NCBI GenBank assembly: GCA_037951165.1
Contig: JBBDHG010000051.1
Location: 434,001-498,000 of the forward strand
Origin: Lophius americanus
Lineage: Eukaryota > Chordata > Actinopteri > Lophiiformes > Lophiidae
Reading direction: 5' to 3'
DNA: 64,000 bases
Part shown: one piece after another, positions 21,110-33,745 of the stretch
Position numbering within the stretch: position 1 is the stretch's first letter
How the letters are laid out: the number at the start of each line of letters is the position of its first letter
Notes under the pieces: generated by a model
The model's database searches: none
Told to the model about the DNA's origin: nothing
The model's input: only the letters and a program-made list of their open reading frames with translations
Position numbers and translations under genes: made by a program

Positions 21110-22479
21110 ATGCAAATTCTTACTAGACAAATGAAAATACACTGCATAAAAAAAGGGAAAATTTAAATGACAAAAATCAAATATACTTAATTACAGTTGA
21201 CATCATGGGGAAAAAAATTCCGTGTTCTATGATAGAAATTTAGTCTGGAATCATGGCTTCAGAACTGTTTATATATTTTTTTTAAAGAAAGACGCCATTT
21301 CACATTGTTTGGACGACACAATCCTACAAATAAATCCCTAAAAATAAAGCTTTATTATAGTAATTATCAAGAGTGATGTTGGCTCAAAGCATGAAGTCTG
21401 AAAAAGTGTAAACTTATATCAATTTTTTATATTTCATAGCAGGAAGGGGACATTTGTTCTTAAATTGGTGAAAGTTATTTTAAATACTGAAGAAAATGAA
21501 ACAAAAACATCTAAATCAGTATTAATACTAACACTCTGTTACTTACAAAAGAATAATCCACTTATTATTTAATCTGTGCTTTTATGTCATTTAAAATAAA
21601 ATGAGGGCATGTTGCACACAGAGTGATATTTAAATGGTTAAAATAAATAAATATTTGATAGTTAATTCAAAGAAAAAGTATTAAATGACTTCAAAATTAA
21701 ATATTTTAAGACCCATTAAAGAAGTGGAGATTATTATCCTCATAGGGGATGATGAAAGAGAACAATCTCCTTCCTCAGCTGGAATATTATGCAAATTATT
21801 TTGTCACACTAATGGATCAATTACTTTTCTAATGCAAAACATGCTTGATGAGAAAAATAAGACTTATTTCCGAGAAGCAAGACATTTTTTTATATGCCTT
21901 TATTTTTTCAGTGTTTAGGTAAACTCCTGTGGTTTATTTCTAACCTCCGGTTCCATGGAAATGATACTGAATGTGAGCCGAGTACTTTCACGTCTCATGC
22001 ATGACAATTAACATACATCAGAACTCATCAGAACTCCTTTAGCGTTCAGTTAAACGCCAAAAAATACAATTCCAAGGCAATTTCAAATCCATTGCTCCCT
22101 CATCAAAAAAACATCCAGCCTTGCTGAGTTAATATCTCATCACCCTTAACTGAAACATCACAAGGTTACTCCAAGGAGCTGCTACAGGATGTGACACCTA
22201 TTATAGCAGAGCTGTTAGCAGAACCGGTTGTGGACATCTGATAAACGTTTTTTATTTCTAAATGACATTTATGAAGTCAGTAGGTTCCGTTCTCATACCT
22301 CCTCTTTTTTCTTCTTATCGGCAGTGAACCGTCAGCAGGTCGTAGATTTAGTTTAGTCTTCTCAAGGTGAAGTCATCCTGAAAACTAAGCACCATAGGAA
22401 TCCCCTGAAGGCTGAAGGAGATTTATTAGAGCCACATGATCACAGAAATGGATCTGTCCATTTTCTATTGCTAATCCAG
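21110..22479. other. AT-rich unrecognised stretch
   Basis: Long AT-rich DNA without repeat-family phrases or coding potential. The last 250 bases are more balanced. Confidence 0.4.
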
Positions 22480-23120
22480 CGACGGGTCGGATCATTTCTA
22501 GACCTCCCTCTCTTCAGCATCAGCTGTTTGTCAAGGTATCCTGAAGGATTAGCAGGTAAATTAATGAAATCCCTCCAGAGAGTTCTCGTTCTACTGCCGG
22601 GTCTTCTCCAACCTGGATGAACCTGGAAAACACTCCGCTTATCAGAATGCCTCCCTTTAGATGATAAACAAAAGAGCAGCTCCCTCCAGATGTCTGAGCT
22701 CCTCCCCTAATCTCTAAGACTTAGCCCAGCCCCCCTACGAAGGAAGCCCATTTCAGCTGCTTGTATCCTTGATCTCGTTCTTCAGGTCTCTCTCAGAGTT
22801 CATGACCATAGGTGAGGGCTGGAGCGTAGATGCACTGTTGAAGTGAGAGCTTTGCCTTACTCAGTCCTCTTTTGACCACCAAGGACCAGTACCACACCAT
22901 CATTACTGCTGATGCTGAATCAAACCTCCTCTCCACGCTACCTTCTCCATCACTTAAACATGTTCGCTCGAAGTAGCAACTCACCCCAAGCCCAGATGAG
23001 GCAGTCCACCATTTTCCAGCGGTGAACAATGGCCTCAGATTCGGCGTTGCTGACTCATGCCAATTGCTTCATACTAAACCTCAAGCCCAGCTCCATCACA
23101 ACAGAAGCCAACAGAATCAC
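22480..23120 (-). pseudogene. Non-LTR retrotransposon reverse transcriptase fragment
   Basis: On the minus strand an interrupted frame encodes RRFDSASAVMMVWYWSLVVK, KAKLSLQQCIYAPALTYGHE, then further phrases corresponding to the RIQAAEMxFLRR region that fish LINEs carry. The plus strand reads as a familiar high-copy teleost repeat (CATTTCAGCTGCTTGTATCC, GATCTCGTTCTTCAGG, CTCATGACCATAGGTGAGGG, GCCAACAGAATCACATCATC). A related copy with the same KLSIYQ...ELWVVT block occurs at 27770-28290 in the opposite orientation. No endonuclease or YADD-type box survives. The clade is uncertain. Confidence 0.75.
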
Positions 23121-24034
23121 ATCATCTGCAAATAGTAAAAATGCAGTCCTTGAGGCAACTAGATGCTCGATTGTCCCTGCAGTCTAAACCGCTACACCGC
23201 ACATCATCAGGACTGCTGCAGGCGTTCACCAGAGTCATCCCGCCAGAGTTCAACATCACTAGATTCTCGTGCAGGCGCTCCATACTCCACCTCGCTGAGG
23301 AAGCAGATGAGACCGACTGGTGGAGCACCATTGGATCAAAGCACAAGAATATTTGGTAAAAGTTAATCGTCTCATCTTTTCTGTCAACAGTATGAGATGT
23401 TAACACAGTCTCTGTTAGTGTTTGGTGGCGTTCCCTCAGAATAAACTTTTGTAAAGCATTTGTGATGATATTTTTTGTTATCACAAATGAACACTAAAGC
23501 CGAGCTTGTCAATGTTCTTATGGTAGCTCAACATCATTCTCAGTGTGTCCACTATGTACTCCTCCCTTATATATATCTCTCTGGCTCTTTCTTTCTCTCT
23601 TGGTCTCTCTCTATCTGGTTGTGGCTACCTTCAGCTCTCCTGATGCCACCTCACCTGCACACCTGGAACCCATCCACCAATCTGGTTCCTGCTAAATATA
23701 AACTCTGACCCTGCTCTCCCTTCTCCGGGTTGTGGTAGTATCAGTGGATTGCATATTTCCAAATGTTAACTCAGAACCAGATTCTATCCCTGTCTCTCCG
23801 GATCGACCTTCCATCCTCGCCCAGCCTTGATTCCAGCCTCTAGTCAACAAAACTGTCTCTTCTACTCCTGTCACTGTAACTCTGTAAACTCTGGTTCATC
23901 CTCCTAACCAATATTCAGTACAATAAACTGGTGCGGACTTAGACTGAGTTCGGCTTCTGGGTCTTAAGAAATGTATTTATTACCATGAACCTAATCTAGC
24001 AAGTGGCTTCTGGTATCAGAAAGCAAACTATGCC
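23121..24034. other. Unrecognised stretch
   Basis: Pyrimidine-rich simple sequence occurs at 23565-23620. Open frames up to 120 codons on the minus strand (23122-23484) show no domain and start within LINE-adjacent DNA. Confidence 0.4.
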
Positions 24035-24335
24035 TATGCTGTCGTTCCAGACAGCAAAGGTCTATCCCCGAAAAAAACTCCAATCCTCTGCATTGTACAA
24101 GTAATCCCCTTAACTCCTTGATATAAATGTGGTTTTCCACAGTATTTTTGATCAAAAGTGCTCCGTGAAATGAGTGAAATATGATCTATGACCGTAAAAT
24201 ATGATATATTAATAATAGATCTCCTCACGTCGATTCATTTGCACCAAATTTGGACTACATTGGGCAAACTGTTGAAAAATGATGGCCCGAAAACTTTTGG
24301 AGATAAAGCTCTTCCTAATGTTGGAAAGGGCTGTA
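24035..24335 (+). repeat. R1 dispersed repeat, near full unit
   Basis: Carries CTGTCGTTCCAGACAGCAAA, GTCTATCCCCG, CATTGTACAAGTAATCCCCTT, TGGTTTTCCACAGTATTT, CGATTCATTTGCACCAAATT, GATGGCCCGAAAACTTTTGG and GATAAAGCTC in the order seen at 11612-12640 and 41050-41341. Confidence 0.75.
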
Positions 24336-25135
24336 GTTTAGTATAATCCCGGTCGTACTCTGTGGTTTTATACACTCCTTCCTGACGCGAGCCGCTCTCC
24401 CCGGTTCCTTTGAGCCCCCATTTATCGATTTACTGAATCAAGCATCTTATTTTTACTTTATGGTGGAGTTTTTATTTAAATGTACATTCTGGAATGTATT
24501 ATCCTCTACCATGAAGCTAATGCCATAAATGACAATCTTGGGAGAAGTTTTGAACACAACAGGAAGCTTTTTGTCACATTTGATCACTTTTTTAATTACT
24601 AACCCCTCGATAAATGAATCACACTGTGTGTGTGAAAGATTCATTTTTACAAAGCGCATACACTGTATGCCAATTAAGCAGATTTATAATTTTACAATCA
24701 ATCATTCAATGAATTTATTCGTCACCTTCAATTTTCTGCTTACGGATGTCTGACAACACTAAATTGTTTTGTTGTTGTCGACCGCTGAGGGTTCATTCAG
24801 CTCTGGCGGCTGCTGGGAGATCGACTCACAAACGATCACAGCGTGTCAGCAGAGCTTCTGCAGCAGTAATGAAAACGGCGTCAGGAACTTTTTTCCCCCT
24901 GCTGCGGCTGCTACTGGCCTTTCTGTACCCTCTAATCACAGAGAGGCCTCCTCGGCTCTGATACCTCAGCAGCTTCAGTGAGATGCTTAAGAGGATGACA
25001 ACAACAGCAGCCGCACGAAGGACACGCTGCTCTGACGTTTTTCACCTTCTTTTGTGTGAATTCTTACCTTGTTGCACTGACCTGAAGAATCTTCAACATC
25101 ACGGTTCAATAGAGGTTTTTTTTACGTTTCTGTTT
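24336..25135. other. Unrecognised stretch
   Basis: The segment 24770-25060 is GC-richer with overlapping short frames but no recognisable protein. Confidence 0.4.
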
Positions 25136-25137
25136 TT

Positions 25138-25955
25138 GGTTCCAGCTGGACTAAACTCCACCCTGGAACGGATCACTACCAGTTCTTCAAGGTCAATTGA
25201 AGGATATTACCACTTAAGTTTACCAACTTCAGAAGCAGGAAGTTGGCTCCTTGGTCTCAACGGTAGCATACTATGCCCAAATCAACAGTAAATCCAGAAG
25301 GTGATTCACAGTGAGACACATTATCCATACATGGAGAAGACTTGGAACAATAGTCAACCTTTACAGAAGTGGACAACCTTCCAAAATTGCTCTGAGAGCA
25401 CGGTGAAGGACACTTTAGGAAGTCACAGAAGAGCCAAAGAAAACATTCAAGGAATTACCGGCCTCTCTCGCCTCCATAAAGGTCAGAAGTCATGGATCCA
25501 CAATTCAAAAAATCACTGGGTTAAAATGGCATCATGGGACAGTGGTGACGTGAAAGCCACTGCTGACGCAGAAGAACATTAAGGCTGGTCTGAATTCAAC
25601 CACAACACGCTTGTAGCAGAATCTTCTCTGGACTGCTGAGTGGAAAGTAGAACTGTTCAAAGACAGGGGGGTCCCGTTCCATCAAATGGAAACCAAACAC
25701 AGCATTCCACTAGAAGTACCTCAGACCTACGGTCAAACATGGAAGTGACAGTGGAATGTTGTGGAAATGATTCGCTGCTTCAGGACCAGGACGACTCGCC
25801 ATCATTGATGAAAAACAGGAATTCTACTGAAGGAGAGAGTCAGGTCATCCGTCTGGGAGTTGAAGCTCTTGCAGAAAAGCAATGATCCCAACTAGACAAA
25901 TAACTCAAACCATTGAATGACGCAGAAGAAATAAAATCTTGTTGCAAATATTCCG
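25138..25955 (+). mobile_element. Tc1/mariner element, internally deleted
   Basis: Starts with the family's non-coding end (TTCCAGCTGGACTAAACTCC onward). Transposase remnants follow on the plus strand: TVRHIIHTWRRLGTIVNLYR and SGQPSKIALRAR (second helix-turn-helix and linker), ASLASIKVRSHGSTIQK, then NLLWTAEWKVELFKDRG, which corresponds to the catalytic segment around the second Asp (LWTDExKVELF). That Asp lies in a damaged TAEW box. The first helix-turn-helix is deleted at about 25302, where the start meets the TVRH segment. The element ends near the sub-terminal motif AATGACGCAGAAGAAATAAA. Non-functional. Confidence 0.85.
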
Positions 25956-27336
25956 CGCATAAGCCTTGTATTCCATCTCGGTTCGGTTAGAGTCCCAAGC
26001 CAGTAAGTCTGTTAAGCTCCATCTTTTACATCCTCTAAGTGAAGCAAGGTTTAATTTGTGGCCATTTAGAGAAGCTATATATCAACAACCCCTATGGGGA
26101 TCATTACTATTCCAGATCTCTAATCAGAGAACCTGGGTCACACGTACAACATTCTGATGTCCAACAGACAGCAAATACTCAACAGCCTTAAACAGGAAAT
26201 GATTTTGATTGCAGTGATAATTGATCACACTCAAGGTTGTACATATTCCTGTCTGTTTACAATTAGATGAATGAATACATTACCGATTTTCAATAGGTTA
26301 CTCCGGAGGAAAGGCGCTTAGTACGGACATCAGCACCCATGAAGGACGGGGGTTGAATTAGCGTATTGATGAGGCATGGGTGTAATGAGGACAGGTCACT
26401 GTGAAAGACTGAGCAGAAACAACCTGCATCTGCAGGGATACGAAGGGATTATGAGTTTGAAATAAGGAACGGGGCCCCAACAGTGAGGGAATGAAATGCA
26501 ACAGGAACACAGTTAGTATGAAATCTATTAACATCGGGAAAAATGATTATATACAAAAAAAAGAGGCTTTTTGTGCAGTAGATGAAAAGGTGATGCAGAG
26601 TTTAACAACACTGTTCAGCTCTGCTGGCGCTGCCGCTGCCGCGTGGTTCACAGTTACGAGGGAAATTAGTGCAGATAGTGCTGCCAGACTGCCACCTGCA
26701 TCAATGAGAAAATACATTCCAGTTACAGCGGCCTGAGCGGTAATCGCTTTGACTCCCTGATATCCTGCCAGGTTTGCTGCAGTCACATTTTGGGATGCTG
26801 CCTCGCTCTAAAGTAGCAGAACACACAGCGAGCCTTGAATTCAGCTACAGTAGTAATCTGTGACATTTGATCTGCCCTGCAAGATTTTCCTCTTTGTTTC
26901 CTTTTATTTGGCAGTTTTAAATATTAAGAAGCTGCAATGATAACACACATTCTGTTGCAACTACTGCCCAATTATATCGAAATGCAGATGCAGGCACGGG
27001 CAGAAACTGAGCAAAAATGAATGTTTATACCGCTGCAGGGCTCATACACAACCAGGGATGAGTCTCTGGCTTGGGTTTAGATGAACCCTAGCATGAAAGT
27101 CTGGCTTCCATATAAACACCTCATTTGAAATAAAAAATAGCCAAGAAAATAACATCTTGGTTGCAAATGGGCATCACAACCCTTTTCATAAACCAGCCCG
27201 ATCCAAAGAAAAAATATACCGTGTGAACAATGGAAATCAGTCTTTGTAGTGTTCTTTTGTGCATGACCACTGTCTTGATGATGAGTGGTTCTGAACCACA
27301 GCAGACAGTAGAGGCTCAAACATTGCAAAGTCACCT
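25956..27336. other. Unrecognised, largely repeat-free stretch
   Basis: No gene is recognised. The part from about 26560 to 27020 is of normal complexity with no repeat phrases and could be unique or conserved non-coding DNA. That is a guess from texture alone. Confidence 0.35.
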
Positions 27337-27487
27337 TTTGGTTAGCTCTGTTGCCTCATTGTAAGAAAGGTTCTGGGTTTAAATCCACTTGGTGCTTTTT
27401 TTTGTGGAGCTGTAATTTTCTCCCATGTCTGCATGGGTTCCAACTGGGTTCTCCAGCTTCCATCCTCAGGCATTGGTGTCCATTGAA
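27337..27487 (+). repeat. SINE-like dispersed repeat
   Basis: Reads GGTTAGCTCTGTTGCCTCAT, AGAAAGGTTCTGGGTTTAAA, then GTGGAGCTGTAATTTTCTCC, CATGTCTGCATGGGTTCCAA and TTCTCCAGCTTCC. This is a very common vertebrate short repeat whose first 60 bases look tRNA-like, with GGTTAGC as A box and GGTTCTGGGTTTAAATCC as a degraded B box. Strongly diverged. Confidence 0.65.
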
Positions 27488-27769
27488 TGGCTGTTTTTCT
27501 CTATAGACCTGTTTCACACAACCTCTTCCACGTGGTCCAGGTGTTCCTTTATTCCATTCCCTCCATTCTGTATAAATACAGTGCAGACGTAATGGAGGGT
27601 CGGCGTTGTTTGGCATCTGACGCGACAGAAAGGATCGTCACAGACATCTGTAGAAATGGGATGCGCCAACATGGCGGTACCACTGTGACGGTAAGAAGAC
27701 GTATTATGTGTGCGGCTCGTGAAGGGAACCCTTGACGTCAGATAGTGGTGCAACCTCTGTGTGAGATGG

Positions 27770-28295
27770 GCGGATGTATCGGCACCGTGATGCACTGATG
27801 ACTAGCCAAGGATGGGCTTCGGCTCTCGGTGCGGTACCAGAAGGACTAATGGCATTTTTTCAGTCTGATGTGGCGAAGAAAAAGCTGAGTCGTGAGGCAA
27901 AGCTTTCAATTTACCAGACCAATAAGGTTCCGACCCTCTCCTCTGGTCCTGAGCTCTGGGTAGTGACCGTAAGAATGTGGTCTAGGATACAAGCGGCTGT
28001 AATAAGTTTCTTATGTAGGGGGGGATGGACTCGGCCTCAAAGATAAGGATGTGGAGCTCAGACATCTGGAGGGAACTCTAAGGAGAGCCGTAGCTCTTTT
28101 GTCTTGAAACAAGCCAGTGAGGTGGTTCGGATATCTCTTCAGGATGCCTCCAGAACGCTTCCTTTAGCAGGTTTATCCGGCGCGTCCAACCTGGAAAGAG
28201 ACCGCGAGGCAGACCCAGAACTCTCTGGAAAAGAAAATATCCCACTGGTATTAGCTTGACAAGTTCTAACAGAGTAGTAGAAACGATTCCAGCAG
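27770..28295 (+). pseudogene. Non-LTR retrotransposon reverse transcriptase C-terminal fragment
   Basis: Encodes KKKLSREAKLSIYQTNKVPT, ELWVVTVRMWSRIQAAVISF, then after frame changes RMWSSDIWREL, FIRRVQPGKRPRGRPRTLW, and KYPTGISLTSSNRVVETIPA. These correspond to the end of a high-copy fish LINE (family form LSxKAKLSIYQSIYVPTLTYGHELWVMTERxRSRIQAAEMSFLRR ... RRPRGRPRTRW). Frameshifts and stops are present. The fragment at 22480-23120 belongs to the same family on the other strand. Confidence 0.8.
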
Positions 28296-28299
28296 AGAC

Positions 28300-28890
28300 A
28301 GAGAGGTCCTGGTGTTTGGTCCCTCGTGTCCATCAAACTTAAGAAACACTGGATCCTGTACCTTTTATAAAAAAAACATCCTAATACCATCTGGTTTTTT
28401 TCCTGATAAGTGCCCACATCATTCAAACCCAGAGCTCCAGTTAGTCACACACTTTGCTAAACAATCGTTGTCTTCTGATATAACCCTGATGGCATCATCA
28501 GGATCACGTCTCAGAGTTTAGACAGCTCCCTACAGAACCACAAAACAAATTGGGCAGTACCGGAGATGACAAGTTGATAGTGAGAAAACATTTTGTGTTG
28601 CTCCCTCAGGTTTAATGATGACAGGAGCGGCTCTCTCTTTAGAAGCGGTATAATACATTTTCAAACAGCAGATGTAAATTAGGACTAAAGTAAATTCTTA
28701 TATCAGTCACATGACAAGCCTGACAGAAACACATTGGCTAAATAATCAATTGGAGTAAACAACAATTCAGTGAAGAACTTTCCAGCTCGATTACTTTAGC
28801 CCAGTAATTATATCCCCCCATGTGACACATTTTATTTTCCAATACGTCTTAGAGAAAGTTTAATAAATTAGCGCAAAAAAATAAACAAGG
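28300..28890. other. Unrecognised stretch
   Basis: No gene or family is recognised. Confidence 0.4.
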
Positions 28891-28894
28891 CAAC

Positions 28895-29935
28895 TTCCAG
28901 AATATAAAAACTGGAAAGATGCTCCACCTTAAGCAGCAGCAACTGCAATCAAACCCGTCTGATACTTGGAGATCAGTCTCTGACATCACTGTGGTGGAAT
29001 TTTGTCCCACTCTTCTCAGCAGGGCTGCTTCAGTGCAGACACATTGGAGGGTTTGTGAGCATGAACTAATCTTCTACGGTCCCATCACAGCATCTGAGCG
29101 AGGTCCAGGTCCGGACTTTAACTAGGAGACATTGGACTTCCTGCATGAGCTTCAGCTCACAGACTGATGACCTGACATTCTCCTGCTAGAGAGCAGAATT
29201 CATGTTTCCTTCATTGATGGTGAGTCGTCCTATTCCTGAAGCAGCAGATCATCTCCCAAACATTCCATTGCCACCTCCATGTTTGACCGTAGGTCTGATG
29301 TCCTTCTAGTGGAATGATGTGTTTGGAATCCACCAGACGGAACGGGACCCCTGTCTTCACAAAGTTTCACTTTCCACTCATCAATCCCGAGAAAATTTTC
29401 CTGGAAGCTCTGAAGTTCTTTTCTCCTTGCCACTTTCCCCTGATGCAATTTAGTCCAGGGTCTTTAGAATAGTGGATCCATGACCTCTGACCTTTACCGA
29501 TGTGAGAGATGCCTGAAGGTCCTTGGATGTTCTCCTTGGATCTTTTGTGACTTCCTGAATTAACATTCATCATGCCCTTTGTTGAATTTTGCAAGGTGGT
29601 CCACTTCTGTGGAGGTTCACTATTCTTCCAGGTCTTCCCCATGTGTAGATAATGTGTCTCACTGTGGATCTGTCCAGAACCTTTGAAAAAACTTTGGAAC
29701 CCTTTCCAGATTTCAGTCACCTTCTGGACTTTCAATTGATTTTGGCATATTGTGCAACTGGTGAGACCTGGGGGCCAACATCCTGCTTCTGAAGATGGTC
29801 TACTGAAGTGATGGTGTGGTTGAACTGGGCTGGTAGTGATCGGTCTTGGGTGGGTTTACTCCAGCTGGAACAAGTTCTTAATCCAGTTTTCAGGAATTTG
29901 TTTCTGAGTGGGTGGAGCCTCTTCCACACAGGCCC
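28895..29935 (-). mobile_element. Tc1/mariner element, longest copy of its family here
   Basis: The minus strand retains the 5' non-coding end (29760-29935), the second helix-turn-helix and linker (a TVRHYLHMGKTW-like turn followed by the SGPPSK segment, in shifted frames, at 29590-29700), the ASLTSVKVRGHGSTILK segment (29470-29520), the NFLGIDEWKVKLCEDRGPV catalytic segment with the Asp of the DE(S/T/W)KV box (29340-29400), and a C-terminal and 3' portion from 29230 down to about 28900. The plus-strand text there (CTGATACTTGGAGATCAGTC onward) is the common antisense of fish Tc1. Small deletions remove the middle of the C-terminal half. Not functional. Confidence 0.83.
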
Positions 29936-29939
29936 AAGT

Positions 29940-30999
29940 GGACTTTTTGGTTAAATAAAAAATGAATTATAACTTAAAACTTGTATTTTGTGTTTACTCA
30001 GGTTGTTTGATATTGAATGTAGGTCCAGATGCAGGAACAGAAGGAGCTTCTGCAATGATAACGGTCCAGCTGTGTCTCACTGAGGATTGACTATTAATTA
30101 TACATAAGATCCCAGAATAAAGAAGAGCAGCCCAGTAATGATCCTTCATGCGACTGTGAAACCTAAAACCAGCAGCACAAGAACAACATGCCCCCAATCT
30201 AGTGTGGTGCACTCTCAGCTAGTCACTAATTACAACCAAGGGGGGTTGGGGGGGGTCTCGGTGTGAGTCCAGTGGAATATGCTAGACTATTCATTACAGT
30301 AACAGAGAGAGAGAGAGAGAGAGAGAAATGGCATTGTGGAAATCACTGTAGGGGAGAATAATTTCAGCTGCTCATTTTCCTTTTCACTTTCGATAGCATA
30401 TCATATTAGGGTGGTGAGGGATTTGTTTGGATAATCCTAGAAATATGCAAATATCCAGGCTGCCTCTTCATTACGGTGAGCATGGTAGCCGCTGGCACAT
30501 ACTTGGCTTCCCTTCCGAGAAAACCCTGAGAGAATGTTGCATTATTAAGTTTTTATAGGTGCAAGCCAAGAGAGGGGCAGTTTTTACGGGTCCGTTTGTC
30601 CGCCTGCCAACCCAAGCTGCATCAAAGCTCTCTTAGAGCCAGAACGACCGGCAGTGAGGTGAATTAATGTGTGTGCGTGTAAAAAAGCATAATAGCAGAT
30701 ATTCCAAGCCCCCGAAGCCTGATCTTCAGTTTGCTAGCTCCAAATAGCATTGATCAGAGGGTCAGACCCCCCACCTAGATTGTTCTTCTCATTCTCATGC
30801 ACTTCATCACTCTGTGTTCTTTCTCCAGCAATCTCCCCTCTAGTAACCAAAGAGCCTTCACGGCAGACCGCTGCTAAGTTACGGTTTAGATAACACACGG
30901 AGGACATAGGAGCTATCGGAGTATGGTGGCCACTTTCATCACATCAAAGAGGAGAATGCTTTGCAGGATTTAGCAAATAACGGCTGGCAGTAATTCAAG
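29940..30999. other. Unrecognised stretch with G-runs and one microsatellite
   Basis: Two G-runs of six and eight lie at about 30240-30256. The part from 30410 to 30900 is of even composition, free of repeat phrases, and contains an octamer-like TATGCAAAT near 30443. It is a candidate for conserved non-coding sequence, by texture only. Confidence 0.35.
30304..30326. repeat. GA dinucleotide microsatellite
   Basis: Eleven to twelve AG units. Confidence 0.9.
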
Positions 31000-31125
31000 A
31001 TTCAAGAGTTTTATTGTCATACACACAGTAGGAACGTAGTTCACACTGAGCATGAAATCCTTATTTTGCAGTTTCCCTTCACACAATTACAAAGTAAGAT
31101 TGAAAAGAAAAAAAATATATACTAA
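31000..31125 (+). repeat. Fragment of a common teleost repeat
   Basis: The phrase AAGATTCAAGAGTTTTATTG followed by TCATACACACAGTA, and later GAAATCCTTATTTTGCAG, matches a frequent fish repeat terminus that reads TTCAAGAGTTTTATTGTCATATGCACAGTA. It ends in A-rich DNA. The class is unsure, perhaps a LINE 3' end. Confidence 0.55.
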
Positions 31126-31159
31126 AACTAAGGGTATAAACGTATAAAATATATGAATA

Positions 31160-31455
31160 TGTTCAAAATAACAAAGTGTATCAAATGCAGGTACAGAAGG
31201 ATATTAAGGGCAAAATCCAATCAAACATCATTTTTGACCAAATACCTCGATATTGTGATGATATTGTGGCAAAAACAAGCAGTTGAGAAATTATTGCATG
31301 ACAACATTGGATATGAAACTCCCGCTGGTGTTGGGACCCACTTTTCCCCAAATCACTCCAGTTCTTCCTCCTCCGAAAGTCTATGGGGGTAGAAAATTTG
31401 AAAATGACCCATGAAACAGTTTTTTCGTGGGTCATTTTTTTTTCCTCGGGGGTAT
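31160..31455 (+). repeat. R1 dispersed repeat, diverged
   Basis: Shares TTGAGAAATTATTGCATGAC (equivalent to TTATGGCC), GAAACTCCCGCTGGTGTTGG, CCAAATCACTCCAGTTCTTC, GTCTATGGGGGTA and AATTTGAAAATGACCCATGA with other R1 copies. It ends with a short inverted repeat, AATGACCCATGAAA / CGTGGGTCATT. Confidence 0.65.
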
Positions 31456-33164
31456 ACTTATTCCTTAATCCCTGAAGAGCAGAGATTCGCCCCGGGGAAG
31501 CACACAGATCCAGTTGGTAGTAGAGAATCTTTTTGGTGTGGCGGTCCAACGATCAAACCGTTGACCTTAAGATCGGGGTAAGACAAGACTACAACAGCCT
31601 AAAAAGCTACTGGCCCCGGCATCTCTGGTTGCACAAAGCAGTTGTCTGTTGGGCCAGGACATGATCTGGTCCATCAGTGACCAGAATTACTTGATGAATG
31701 ACTTGGAGAAAAGACGTACTGCCGGACAAACCTCTGAACGTAAACAGAGGAATAAAGTTAGATACAAAAATATTTAAGTATATCAACAAAAGTTACTTCC
31801 AAAGTGATCTCACAATGAACTGAATTCTTTATCCAGCAGAGACCTGACATTCTCCACATGAGCAAAAACACGGAGACAGTTTCAAGAATAGAAACCCAGA
31901 AAAGATCCCCGCCGCTCAACGCGACTGGCGTCTGCCTATGACATGTACAGCAACGACAATGTCAGCAGCTGCAATCATAGAGAGACTGCAATTAGTATTA
32001 CAATGTCTTATTATTAATGTTATGACTTCTTAGAACTAACTTTGTTTTAGTGAAAATGTTATTCAAGAGAGAACAACATAGGATTCTTATTATTTAAAAT
32101 AACCAGTAGAACTTTCAGAGTTTGCCTTCAAATCCCTCTGATGCGTAAACACCTGAATATTTACGATGCATTAGAGGAGCAGACCTGCACTTGAAAATAA
32201 ACCAATTCAAAGTTAGGAGAGAGATCAATTTAAGTAAAGCCAGACCATAACATCATCCTGATATTTTTAAAGATTTTCAGACCAGCGGGGCTTCCTGTGC
32301 AATATCACTCTGCCCTCCCTGGTGACGCCGCCGAGCTGAAAGAGAGGAAATAAACTTGCATGTGTGATCCGATTCCTCATAAATAACAGTCAACATTCCG
32401 ACTCATGCTGCCATCCAAACATATTATGATAGCTAATGTCCAAAGCCAAAGTCCTAATGTTGACCTGCAGGTAGAGACAAGAGCAAACAGACATCCAGGC
32501 TGATATTCTTCCTGACACTTGCCTTTACCCAGAAGTTTGTAGAAAGCTTTTAACAAAGCCGTCCTGACAACGGCACCAGCGGCATGGACCTCAATCTGTT
32601 GTTTTCTTCTGCTTGCTAGGGGTTTGGTATCCATCAACATGGAGCGAAATAACTCCCCAACAAAGGTGTATTTTTCATACGTAAGTCGTGAGCGGATGCT
32701 TTGAGCAGACTCAAACTGACTTTAGAGATCCATTCAGGCCCTTCACTCCCTGTTTCCAAATAACCTGTGGAAAACTGCTGACTCATCCAACACCTCTTCA
32801 AAAAGACATTAAATCTGTCTTTCCGTGGAGCTCAGTTAATGTCATTATTACTACCATCAGCCAAGTACGTGTCAGTTTGCCCGCGGTGGTGGGATCCCAC
32901 CAAACCGCATTACTGGGATATGGAAATGATGTGGAGCCGCCCTTCAGAGAGGACAGTCAGTGTAATTAAAGACATGCTCACTGGGACGGATTCAATTTTT
33001 GACTGGCCTCAAGGTCAAGAACACAAAATGTGCTGTTCTGTTTTGTCATGGGAGCTGAAACGGAGGGAACGACCAGAATTGTTGAAAAACTAATATAACC
33101 TGTTCCCATAGCAGCAAGAATCATGCCAACACACAGGTGGCTTAAGAAGAACAACCTACCGGAC
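31456..33164. other. Unrecognised stretch
   Basis: No gene or known family is seen. Short frames on both strands are chance-sized. Confidence 0.4.
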
Positions 33165-33745
33165 TTTCTGTAGAATCTTCTCTGGACTGATGAGTGGAAA
33201 GTTGAACTGTTTGAAGACAGGGGTCCCGTTCCATCTGGAGGAAACCAAACACAGCATTCATCCCACCATCATGGAGGGAAACATGGATTCTGCTCTCTAG
33301 CAGAAGATTCTGAGGGAGAATGTCTGGTCATCAGTTTGTAGTTTGCAGTTTATAGTTTGTAGTTAAAAATAATAATAATTAAACCTCTGAATGACCCAGA
33401 AGAAATCAAATCTTGCAGCAAATACTCCAATCACAAGCCCGGAACTCCATCTTGGTCTGGTTCAAGTCCCAAGTCAGTAAGACCACAGTCCCCAAGGGGA
33501 TCATTGTTCTTCCGGGTCCCCACTAAGGGAACATGGGTCACATGTACAACATTCTGAACATAAATTCTGCTCTCTATTAGAAAATTCTTAAGAAGAACGT
33601 CAGGTCAGCAGTCTGTGAGTAACCCCCCAATGTGGCCGCACTAAAGCGGTTCTGCAAATAAAAGTGGGTCAGAATTCCACCACAGTGATGTCAGAGACTG
33701 ATCTCCAGTCATCAGAAGGGTTTGGTTGCAGATGTTGCTTCTGAA
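33165..33745 (+). mobile_element. Composite of two Tc1/mariner fragments
   Basis: The first fragment (33165-33425) encodes NLLWTDEWKVELFEDRGPVP, the catalytic segment with intact TDEW, then runs into the sub-terminal ACCTCTGAATGACCCAGAAG and AAATCAAATCTTGC motif. A second partial copy (about 33560-33745) repeats the GCTCTCTA...GAA segment and continues with GGGTCAGAATTCCACCACAG and ATCAGAAGGGTTTGGTTG, the plus-strand form of the 29 kb and 59 kb copies. Both lack most of the transposase. Confidence 0.75.
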